Assembly: GCF_000001735.4 (NCBI RefSeq)
Contig: NC_003070.9
Location: forward strand, 12,084,001-12,148,000
Direction: 5' to 3'
From: Arabidopsis thaliana
Lineage: Eukaryota > Streptophyta > Magnoliopsida > Brassicales > Brassicaceae
Length of the DNA stretch: 64,000 nt
Each line of letters starts with the position of its first letter. The stretch's first letter is position 1. The notes under the pieces were generated by a model. That model saw only the letters and a list, made by a program, of their open reading frames with translations, had not been told where the DNA came from and did no database searches. The translations under genes were made by a program, and so were the position numbers. Positions 50,701 to 60,631 of this stretch are shown one piece after another.

Positions 50701-51484
50701 AATCAAATTCCATAGTTCAAATGCTCTTAAACTCATACAGAAACAGAAAGCAATTCTAAAGGAAATGCACCTTAACTATTAAAAATATAAATTAATTTGA
50801 CAAATATAACTTCTAAAATAATTCTCACAAGACTAATCTCTGAGACATATAGAAAACAAGTATTTGGGACTTAATGTGTCTATCGTAACCAACGAGAATC
50901 CTAACAAGTTTCGTAGATACTAGGACTCATTCTTTTACCTAAACACACATAACGAGTCATGTTCCACTCTCAAAACCCACAAGTCTTGATTTTCATTTCA
51001 TTTTTCTTATTTTATATTAAATTCTTTTTATTTAAGAAATGTCAAAAATTAAAAGTCATTTCTTAAGCGGAAACGCATATACATTATCTGAAACGAGATA
51101 TTTGGTAAAAAGGAATAGAACAAAAAGGGACGGGACATGACTTTTGCCCATCCTTAGTTTTAGCCTTTAGAGATGCAGCGTGATGAAGGGGACTGTGTTT
51201 GGTGTGAAAATTGTAATGGTAATGGCCAGCATTATATTGAGCCTTTTGATTTTTTTAGCTCCCTCTCACTTCTATAATTAAACTTTTCGGTTTTGTAATG
51301 GTATAGATAACCAATTGGAGAAATTTTCTATAGTTTGTCAAAACCCTATTATATGGCTCCAATCCATTAAAATATATGGACCAGGCATAAGAGTATCTTA
51401 ACGGATTAAAAAAAAAAAACTATTTCTTATAAATGTGACCTAAGAAAATCTTTGACTTCTATAAAGTTTTATATATATAACTTC
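47741..51484. other. Long gene-free AT-rich stretch
   Basis: Only short frames without family signatures. A ~14 bp direct repeat (TCA-C/T-GATTGGTGGTCAA) occurs at about 49868 and 49905. No tRNA, hairpin or transposon terminus was recognised. Confidence 0.4.
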
Positions 51485-52360
51485 GTATAAACATTTTGGA
51501 GCTTTGTTGTTGTTGTGACTTGTGAGTCCCTTTTACAAAATCTTTTCAACTTTTTGCGTCGGTTTGATTAAGCTAGCCCTAATTAACGGATGCAAGACTC
51601 GTTAATCTTCACTCTTCACATTACATATTTTACCTTTTGTTATAAAAGAACTAGTTATCCTTGAAGATTAACATAAAAAATATAAGACATCCATTTATAT
51701 GGTGTACCATAAAATAGAAACTTTCTTTAACTATACAGATATCAAGTTTGAACCCGGATTGTGAAAATGTGGTATTTTAAAAAAAATTGAGATGCAAATA
51801 CTTGTATTAAAAAAACTATATTTTGTAATATTTCTTAGAAATGAGACCTAAGAAACATTTATACGTACCCCTTACTGGAAACTTTCATTGTTGTGGTTTT
51901 ATAGACATGGCCGACCCTGATATTTATGCATGAGATCAAAAACAATTACGGTTTGGAAACTTCATAATGTATTTTTCTTTTCTTTTACGGTATACATATT
52001 AATTCGTTAAAATTTAGGTCCAAAGCGAATGTGTCATCTTATTGTCCTTGGAAAGGGCCCTGGTTAGAGGCTAATAATATGTATATATACGGATAGTCAC
52101 TAACCAAGTCGAAATCTTTATCTTGCATATCCGTCTAATTAATTAAAGGTATATATATATTTCCGAATAAGCATTTTGGTGAAATGTAGCTTCGGTGCAA
52201 GGATCTCTTTTACAAAATCGTTTCAACTTTTTGCGTCTAATTAGTTAGATTAAGTTAGCCCTAATTAACGGCCGCAATTCGCCATTCTTCACCGTATTAT
52301 ATATATCACGCCAGTTATATACATAAAGAACTAGTTTTTCCTTGAAGATTAACCTAAAAA
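51485..52360. repeat. Diverged direct repeat, two ~200 bp copies about 680 bp apart
   Basis: Bases ~51485-51690 and ~52165-52360 share ordered blocks: ATTTTGG, CTTTTACAAAATC-TTTCAACTTTTTGCGTC, GCCCTAATTAACGG, ATTCTTCAC-type and AAAGAACTAGTT then CCTTGAAGATTAAC. The spacer contains a GGCCGACCCTG motif (51909) and GGGCCCTGG (52056). Possibly two remnants of one element family. Confidence 0.55.
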
Positions 52361-52632
52361 GGAAATCAACAAAGTTGCGTTAGTCAAAATTTCAAAGAAA
52401 AGTCGGTGGTTATATTCCAACATAAAGAAAGAGAGACATGGAGAGGGAATTAACTTTAAGAGAGATAGATTCAATATAAGAGACCAATTAAATTTAACAA
52501 ATATAAAGAAAGGGAGATGGCGTTGACAAAACGAAAACAAAATAAAGGATGACGAGAGATTTAAGAAGAAAAATAGATATTTGGGATTAGTGGTGTAGTG
52601 TTCCTATTTGGTTGTACATCTTTATGTGTTAA

Positions 52633-53682
52633 CTAGGATTTAACCCGTGGTATACCACGGACCAAATATTTTATTTATATATATAATAATATTAACTTTT
52701 AAGGTTTTAGTTTAGTATTAAGGTTATATACTTTTATATTAATGTTGTAATTAAAAAAATTGGTGATGATAAAATAATAAAATAAATATTTAACATGTGT
52801 TATATCAATCCAAATCCGTTCTGCTATATTTCATATCAATGCAAACCCGTCCCGCTATATTTTTCGTCTCATAATATTTTAATTTTTTTATAAGTTTAAA
52901 TATTAGTTGTGAAATAGTTGTGATTGTGATTTTATGCCGAAAAAGTTATGGACTTTTAATTTCATGGAATATTCAAACTAGTATAAGGAATTTTTTTTAG
53001 GTGCACATATAAGTGGGTTTGCTCATTTTCTAGGATCGTAAATGTATTTTGGTTTGTTTCATAATGTTTGTTTTAATTTATTACCGAAATTTAATACAAA
53101 TAATTCAAATAGTTCAAATTTTGGTTGTTTTAAGATTTAGTAAATATTGTAGGTGAGATAAGGAGAAGATAATTTATTGTGTTTTGCGTGACATATAGGA
53201 TTGCCATATATTTCGAATCTTTTTGGTTTGTTACACAATTAATTGCCGTAAAAAAATTCAAACCATTAATAACAAAAAACAAATTCAAACTAATATAAGG
53301 ATTTTTTTTTAAGTGCACATATAAATGGGTTTGCTCATTTTCCGGAATCGTAAATGTATTTTGGTTTGTTTCACGATGTTTGTTTTAATTTATTGCCAAA
53401 ATTTAATACAAATAATTCAAATAGTTCAAATTTTGGTTGTTTTAAGATTTAATGAATATTGTAGGTGAGATAAGGAGAAAATAATTTATTGTGTTTTGCG
53501 TGACATATAGGATTGCCATATATTTCGAATCTTTTTGGTTTGTTACACAATTAATTGCCGTAAAAAAATTCAAACCATTAATTAAAAAAAAACAAATAAT
53601 TAAAATCCAGTGGCAACCATTGTAAATAAGTCTCAACTCCAGGATTTATTTTACAAAATGGCTGCAAAAATGTATATGTAGA
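52633..53682 (-). mobile_element. Non-autonomous Helitron, copy 2 (1050 bp)
   Basis: On the minus strand it starts TC at 53682-53681 after an A. It ends in an 8-bp perfect hairpin (CCGTGGTATACCACGG, plus-strand 52645-52660), then eight bases and CTAG (52636-52633), followed by T. The first ~86 bases match copy 1 at 13457-13542, and both carry a GGGACGGGTTTG segment nearer the 3' end. No coding capacity. Confidence 0.75.
52971..53595. repeat. Two tandem ~311 bp units inside Helitron copy 2
   Basis: The segment starting TTCAAACTA at 52972 is repeated at 53284 with only scattered differences, through the shared GTTTTGCGTGACATATAGG and TTAATTGCCG blocks. One unit is absent from Helitron copy 1, so the duplication arose within this element or its lineage. 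Confidence 0.85.
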
Positions 53683-54340
53683 TACTTAATACCACAACAA
53701 CTTTTAATAGTTTTATAAACACAACAACATGTTTTGTAAGAAAATTACATCACATGTCATAAGTCATAACATATATCCAAGTATCCAACTAAGTATTGTG
53801 TGGAACAGTGGAAGTATTAACGAAAGTATTGATATCTACATAATTATATAAATTACGTAAAGGTTGTGAAAAGATGCTTTATGCATTAGTTGCCTATTTT
53901 TGATTATGAGAATTTATAAACAGTTTAATCTTTTTATAAGAAGTATAATAATATTTTTGTTATTATTGTGGATGAGATTTGAGTTCTGCACTCACAAATG
54001 TTAGGATTAAGCCATGCAAGTGTAGAATCATGTTTCATCAACAGAAACACAATAATCAACAAAATACGTAGCCACCAAAATTGTATTATCTTACAATTCA
54101 TTTTTCAACTTTTTGAGTTTTGAGTCGAGTCTTATATAATCTCATGATCTTAAGTATAGAATTTACTAATCTCATTCACGTAATGTCTTAAACATAAAGA
54201 TTTGAATGCTAAACTTTAAACACAAGAGACTTTCAACTATGAGAAGGAAAATAGAGTGAGAATGTTTCAAATCTCACTAGAGAAAAAAGATTACAATTTT
54301 ATCATCAAAACATGATGATCTCCACCTACTCTAATCTAAT

Positions 54341-54506
54341 AAAAAGTGAGGATCATAGAGTTGACATAATTCTTAAGTTGATCTCTCTTGCATGAACATA
54401 ATTCAAGTTGAGAAGATCTTTAGTTATGTTCATGCAAGAGATCAATTTAAGAATTATCATCAACTCTATGCTCCTCAAAAAAAAACCTATGATCCTCACT
54501 TTTTAC
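54341..54506. repeat. Long inverted repeat (hairpin), MITE- or small-RNA-like
   Basis: The arm 54341-54401 (from AAAAAGTGAGGATCATAG through CTCTTGCATGAACATAA) pairs with 54423-54506 read in reverse. The right arm carries an extra ~20 bases including a nine-base A run and a duplicated GAGGA-T/G-CATAG. The loop is about 20 bases. The transcript would fold into a stem of about 60 bp with few mismatches. Neighbouring 53683-54340 is AT-rich with nothing recognised. Confidence 0.75.
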
Positions 54507-54554
54507 TAGGAAAAAAGAAAAATTCTGCTCTCGGAAAGAAAATAGAATACTCTA

Positions 54555-54720
54555 AATAAGCCCAAAACGATCAAAACAGGCCCAGAGTAGTCATTATAAG
54601 GCCCAATATGATGATTTGAGATCTGAAAGTGGGCTCCACGATGAGCTGTAAAAAAAAGCAATGCAAGGCTGTGGGATAAATGATGATGACGTGAGGTGGG
54701 CCACGTGGGGGAAGGAATGT
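54555..54720. promoter_or_regulatory. Promoter-like cluster: site II motifs, bZIP site, G-box
   Basis: GCCCA elements at 54559-54564, 54579-54584 and 54600-54605, TGGGCT at 54630, TGACGTGA at 54687-54694, TGGGCC at 54697-54702 and the G-box CCACGTGG at 54701-54708. A CT-rich leader-like stretch follows to 54820. This density is typical of an active plant promoter, yet no gene follows before the Mutator-like element at 54865. Confidence 0.45.
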
Positions 54721-54864
54721 TGTTAGGCTTTTTTTTAGTCCTAAAGGCGTGCGGAGACACCTCTGTCTCTTTGCTCTTTTTCTCTTTTATTACTCTTTTT
54801 TTTTTCTTTTCTTTTCCATTATAATTATACACCTGGCTCGTATAATCTAAAGTTCTACTAAGGT

Positions 54865-55193
54865 TGGCTGATTTTCGAGCCATAAACTATTTCGATTCTC
54901 AGCTTTCACTCTCAGACTTTTGGACCCTTAAATTTCCACCATCAACTTTCATATTCCCAAAATTACATCATCTACTTTCGGATTCATGCTTAAACATACA
55001 TTTCTAATTGAACCATTCATTTAACCAGGATTAACCACAAATCCGCGTTTACTGTACCGCGATTGCGATTAACCCGACTAATACCCAGACCCGTTAAGAA
55101 AACGACATCGTTTTCATTTCGTTTAACTCATCAAAAAGAGAAAGAAAACGACGTCGTTTTCATTCTTCTTCTTCTGCAAAATCGATTTGGTCG
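54865..55193 (+). repeat. Left terminal inverted repeat of the MULE
   Basis: Pairs with 58883-59211 along its whole length with scattered differences, many of them C/T or G/A. Contains two copies of the palindrome AAAACGAC(A/G)TCGTTTT near 55099 and 55145. It doubles as the promoter of the GRF gene, whose ATG is 35 bases inside. Confidence 0.9.
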
Positions 55194-55227
55194 ATTAGGG
55201 TTCTTCATTCGACAATTTTATAAGAAA

Positions 55228-55780
55228 ATGAGCACCAACAGCTACTACTCATCCGCTTCCAGTTCAGGATTTCGTGTCTGTCCTCCTTGTGTCCCCTCGA
55301 AATGTTGGTGTGGAGAAGAGATCATTACATTCACATCGAAAACAAAGGAGAATCCATACAGGAGATTCTACCGTTGTGCGATAGCAATGAAGGTACACAT
55401 TTCGATTTTGTGATATATTTGATTGATTGAAGGAGTAAATGATTGGAAATTCTGTTTTATAGAGAGAAAATGAAGAGCACTTGTTCAAATGGGTTGATGA
55501 AGCTCTCTTGGACGAAATTAAGATGGTAAATGAGAAGTGTAAGAGAGTTGCAGAGAATATTAGTGACCTCAGAATGAACGTGATGGCTAATATGGAGCTC
55601 CTTAATAAAAACGGTAAGCAGATGGAGGAAGAGCTGATTAAGAAGATGGAGGGTGAACTCTTGACCATGAAGGAGAATGTGGAAGAGCTAGGACATGTTA
55701 TGGCAAAGTCAGCTTTGAAGACTGTAGGGGTTGCTGTTGTGATTGTTGCATCTATTGTATGGCTTTGGGGAAGAGTGTAG
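55228..55780 (+). CDS. GRF zinc-finger, coiled-coil, C-terminal membrane-anchor protein inside the MULE
   Basis: Two exons, 55228-55392 and 55463-55780, giving 160 residues. Residues ~25-75 hold a GRF-type zinc finger (CWCG, then RRFYRC, then HLFKWVDEA, with His/Cys in the usual spacing). A charged helix of about 65 residues follows, with heptad-like Leu/Met spacing (coiled coil), and then a hydrophobic segment VGVAVVIVASIVWLW close to the C-terminus. GRF fingers in other proteins bind single-stranded nucleic acid. Plants have families of small GRF-coiled-coil-TM proteins, so this is either a captured host gene or a regular accessory gene of this MULE lineage. Its 5' leader lies in the TIR. 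Function unknown. Confidence 0.75.
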
Positions 55781-56169
55781 GTGTTGTTGAGGTTTTGGAG
55801 TGAAATTGTAGTATTGGATTAGTCTCTGTTTTGAAGCTTGTCAGGGTTTGGCTATGTTTGTCTTTGTTTTGGATTGTGTAAGTGTCGAGATTAAACGATG
55901 GAGGGTTTGTGAATCTATCTATGTTATGTCTTATGTGTCTTTGTCTAATGTGAATCGATGCATAACATAAGAATAGATAAGAATCCATACAAAAGAGGGA
56001 TAAAGAACATCCTAAACATTAACCGAATAATACATCATCCTACAAAGCCTCAAGAGGATAAAGAACATCCTAAACATTAACCGAATAATACATCATCCAA
56101 AATAGACAAAAGAGGATGAAGATGGTTAAGATTGTTCCAAAATAGACAAAAGAGGATTGAGAACTAGAA

Positions 56170-58760
56170 CTAGTCCAACTGGTCCGATTGATCCCATTGA
56201 CTGCTTCTCTGAGTGAGTGTGATTGTATCAGCTCCATGTGTTGTTTCTTGGAGCTCCATTGTAGGCTGAGATGTTCCAGCCTCCTAAAACAGAAACAACA
56301 TTCAAACATGAGCACCGAAATGGCTAACCAAACAGCAGCCTAAAACAGAAACAAACCTTAATCTCTTGATTCTTCTTCTTCCTACCCTTCTTCTCCTTTG
56401 GGAACTTCTTACATCCAGCTGCATTGTGACCTGCTTCACCACATGATTTGCAATGCATTACTACGCCCTTCTTTCCTACTTTTAATCTCTGTGGACCCTT
56501 CTTCTTTGGTGACTCATTTGGACCCTTGATCCGATGATAGTTCTTCTTCTCACCTTTCTTTCTCCCAGGTGGAACAGGATCTTGAAGTGGTGCAGTTATT
56601 AATCCTAAACCAGTAGGCCAATACATTTGCCCTCTAACTGGATCCGGCCCGGTATCATACTGTTCTCGCCAAGCGATAGTGTAAAACATTGGAATAACAA
56701 AATCTTCAACATCCTTACCCACATCATTGATGGCCGCATAGGCATGTTCACACGGAATCCCTGTGACTTGCCATTTGCAGCAAGAGCAATCCCACTCCTC
56801 AGTTTTCAAGCTCACAGCATTAGAATTCCCATCAAACCAAACCTCAAATTTCTCATGCGTTCCTTTGGTCACTTCACATTTAACAGCAAGTTCCCACTCC
56901 TCTTTCAGAATCTCTGAGACATACTCAGATATCTTCTTCTTCCATTTCCCTATCTTCGCCTTTCTCTTACTTATACGTGCCATAGCTTGTCTCCTAATTG
57001 TTTCCATCATAGGCACCAATGCCTTGGCCCTAGCTTTGACAATTGTGGCATTGAAAGACTCTGTTGCATTGTTGTCTACATCCTCACAGTAGCTGCCTAT
57101 TCTAAACCAAGATCTGCACCAAGTATTTGGTTCTTCCTTCATGACATCCTCATACAAAGACATGATGTAAGCTCTCATCTCATTGAGATTAGCTTTGTAT
57201 TGTGTATCACTGTAACTCCATGCTAGATTCCATACAAACTTCTTCAACAAATCTAATGAACCATGTCGTTTTTTCAGATTCTCCACTATATGCTTCACAC
57301 AAGGTCTGTGTTCAGCATTTGGCAATGCATTCTTGACAGCACTAATAATCCCCTGTCAAATACAAACACATTAGCATCTATAAAGCACTATCATCTATAC
57401 ATAATTAAATAATCAGACATAAGATAATACTAACCTTGCAACGATCTGATATGACCACATAGCCACTGCCATCCTTTAGTTCCAAGTCATGCTTCAGCTG
57501 ATTCAAAAACCAGAGCCAATTCTCTGCATTCTCAAACTGAACAGTTGCCCACGCCACTGGATAGATTTGGTTGTTCGCATCATGAGCTATAGCAGTGAGC
57601 AGACATCCCTTAACCGCATGCTTCAAAAATGTTCCATCTATCCCAATGAGAGGCCTACAGAAGTAAAACGCATTCTTCATTGCTCCAAAACAAACATAAA
57701 TCCGGTTGAAGACATCATTCTCGTTTGCATCCCTAATGGTATCAACAATTGCAGTTGATCCTTTGTTTGTACTCAAGATTTCTGCCACATAGCCTCGAAG
57801 GTGTGCAAACTGTTGGGCATATTCTTCTTTCAGCCACTTAAGAGCTAGAAGTCTTCCATCTTGCACTTGTCCAATAGTACTAACTAGCTTCCATTGCTCC
57901 TTGATATGCCTCTGAATGTCAAGAGGCATGAAATTAGGCTGCAACCTTAGCTTATCCATAAACAATCTACCAATCACTCTCCTCTTCAACAGCTTGCATT
58001 TTCCATTAGAAGTACAAGAATGATCCAGACATTTGGTCTTCAAAACCCACAATTGCCTCTCGTGAGAGTATGAGGCATAGACATACCATTCACACTCCTT
58101 CCTTTGAGCACATCTAAAGCTAATTTTATCTTTTTCCCACCTATTTTGTTTAGCATTTATCCTATGCTTCATTGCATAATGCAAGACAACCTCTTTGAAT
58201 TCAAAACCAGTGAAGAATGTTCTGCCTATAGCTAACCTATCATCCGAAGCTAACCTAATCTTCCTATCTCTAGTGATCACATGATCTTCTTCTTCATTAT
58301 CACTTTCTGGTATTTCGTTCCTTCTAATCTTTAACTCATCATACCACATAGCTACTGCTTCCTCTATCTCGAACTCAAACCTCTCGGCCAAATCTTCTTC
58401 CGGCTCATCCTTCTTCTGTTTTCTCCTCTTCTTTTGACCTTCTTCAGCCTCTTCCTCCTTTCTTTTCTCTTCTCTCGTCCTCTTCTTTTGACTTTCATCT
58501 CTGTCTCCATCGTCTTCTAGATTGATGTCTCCATCAGACGCTATATCACCATCGTCTTCTCTATTCTCCTCTCCATCAGATTCTCTGTCTCCATCTATCC
58601 CGACGTCGTCTCCCTCAACTCCGGTGGCTTCGTCCTCCTCGACTCCGCTATCACCACTATCACTTCCATCGTCGGCTTCAATGTCACTCTCTGGAGGTTC
58701 GAAATCGGGGTCATCTGGATCGATTTGGTAAATCAATCCTTCCTCCCACCAATTCTTCAT
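56170..58760 (-). CDS. MudrA-type MULE transposase
   Basis: Three exons on the minus strand: 57435-58760, 56357-57352, 56170-56283, giving 811 residues. An acidic N-terminus (residues 10-110) is followed by Lys-rich runs. A MuDR N-terminal DNA-binding region holds Cys/His (FRCAQRKECEWYVYAS). The MULE catalytic domain has Asp375 in GIDGTFLK and Asp439 in VISDRCKG. A SWIM zinc finger has C631, C633, C643 and H645. A CCHC zinc knuckle has C743, C746, H751 and C756. It would bind the TIRs and catalyse cut-and-paste transposition. No stop or frameshift is seen. The first-exon start is 123 bases inside the right TIR boundary, so the TIR serves as promoter. Confidence 0.9.
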
Positions 58761-58882
58761 TTCTCCCTATTCGAAACCCAAATCGAGACCCAGAAATTCG
58801 AATCGAAGAAGAAAACCCCAAATCTCCTTTTGTCTTTCTCTCTCAAGAACCCTAATTTCACAGTGTCGAGATTAAAGAAGAA

Positions 58883-59211
58883 CGACCAAATCGATTTGAG
58901 AGTTAAAGAAGAATGAAAACGACATCGTTTTCTTTCTCTTTTTGATGAGTTAAACGAAATGAAAACGACGTCGTTTTCTTAACGGGTCTGGGTATTAGTC
59001 GGGTTAATCGCAATCGCGGTACAGTAAACGCAGATTTGTGGTTAATCCCGGTTAAATGAATGGTTCAATTGGAAATGTATGTTTAAGCATGAATTCGAAA
59101 GTAGATAATGTAATTTTGAGGAATATGAAAGTTGATGGTGGAAATTTAAGGGCCCAAAAGTCCGGGGTGAAAGCTGAGAATCGAAATAATTTATGGCTCA
59201 AAAATCAGTCA
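58883..59211 (-). repeat. Right terminal inverted repeat of the MULE
   Basis: Inverted partner of 54865-55193. Ends GACTGATTTTTGAGCC when read inward, against GGCTGATTTTCGAGCC on the left. Promoter side of the transposase gene. Confidence 0.9.
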
Positions 59212-59220
59212 TACTAACAT

Positions 59221-60600
59221 TGTAATACAAAACATGATTTTGTAAGATTGATCTAGTTTTAGAAAAATCACTTTTGGCTGAAGATAATAGGACCGACTTT
59301 TTCTTGTTGTAGTTGTGAGATCTCATAAAGAAGAATTATAGACTTAAGTGTTATATTAACCAATTTTTAATTTAATTCTTCATATACATTATCTATCTTA
59401 TTAAGTTTGGCTGGAAAAATCTGTAAGTCAGTAAATGTTTACTTCAAAATGTAGAATTCATAATTTTGTATTTAGAATAGTAGAATTTATCTCCAAATTA
59501 GTAAACTAGATTTTAGATTGTCATGAAAAGTGATACAAACCAATAATTTTTTTGTAAACTAAGATAGTGGAAAAATCTGTAAGTCAGTAAATTTTTTTGT
59601 AAACGAAGACCAATAATTCTTCATAATTTTTTTTAACGAATAGAAAATTAATAAGCGTTATAGTTAAAAACAGGAAGGAATAATGATATTAAAAAAAAAA
59701 CTATTTGTAAACTAAGATTACCTTTTTCGTAACATTTTGCTCATTTTTTTTTGTAAATGAATGTAAATCGGCATAATTTTAATCACTAAAATTCTGAAAT
59801 ATTTTGCTAACTATCAATCAATTTTAGATTTGATTTGATTTACATATAAATATGTAGGCTAACACATTAAATCATGTTCTAAGAAATATGCATATGCATG
59901 AATCATTTGATGTCTTACAAATAAGTTACACAACTTGTGTGCAATCATAATATGGATTCTTATGAAGATAATAAAAAATTAAAAGGTTGGTATATTAATT
60001 TTTTTGACCAACTTTTGTGAAAATGTTAAAATGCTAAATATATTCAGTAGTTCAACTTATTTTGAGGGATATGTAAACTAAAAAAAAAAAAAAACTCTTT
60101 TGAGCTATAATTTAATATTGGTCAAAAAAAAATGTATTTTTTTATATATAGTATATCTCTGTTAGTTATATTTTTTTTTTTTTGTGTATGTTATTTCTCG
60201 GTTAGTTATTTGCTAAGGGAAAGTTTTTTTTGTTGAATATCTTTTTTTGGTAGAATTAAAAATACAGAAAATTTCAATTTTAAGATTTTCCACCAATATA
60301 AAAGACCAAAAATTAAATAATAGCTAAAATAAATGTTTTCCAACTGTAAATCTATTTTACAGAGTGGATCCGACCAACAAGAAAAAAGTGTACAAAAACA
60401 CACAGTGACCGTACATAAAATAAAAAAAATGTCATTGATATTTGTGAAAAGCTAAGTTAAATAATTCAATGAGTGTGTCCCCAAATTCTCTCTTTTTTCC
60501 CTGAGACTTTTCCTTGAATCCTCTTCCCTCCTCCTTCTTCTCTCTCTCTCGTTTCTCAACTACCGTCTCTCTGCTTCTTCTGTTCCCAAAACCGGAAACT
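59221..60600. other. AT-rich intergenic DNA, promoter of the RRM gene at its end
   Basis: Contains a 24-base direct repeat (GGAAAAATCTGTAAGTCAGTAAAT) at about 59412 and 59571 and several long A or T runs. A CT-rich leader (TCTCTCTCTC near 60540) precedes the RRM start codon. No other genes. Confidence 0.5.
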
Positions 60601-60631
60601 TTACTTCGTGGAATTTTCCCTTGTTTCTGAA

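Larger units (their letters stand above)
54865..59211. mobile_element. Complete Mutator-like element (MULE), 4347 bp, two genes
   Basis: Long terminal inverted repeats (54865-55193 and 58883-59211, about 329 bp each) enclose an intact MudrA-type transposase gene (minus) and a convergent GRF zinc-finger gene (plus). Flanking 9-mers tactaaggt (54856-54864) and tactaacat (59212-59220) agree at 7 of 9 positions, consistent with the 9-bp target duplication of Mutator elements followed by mutation. Both genes have open frames and good splice sites, so the copy may still be, or recently have been, autonomous. Confidence 0.85.

Noticed and set aside
54506..54883. 125-codon minus-strand frame
   Set aside because: Crosses a promoter-like region and the MULE edge, with low-complexity Lys and no domain.
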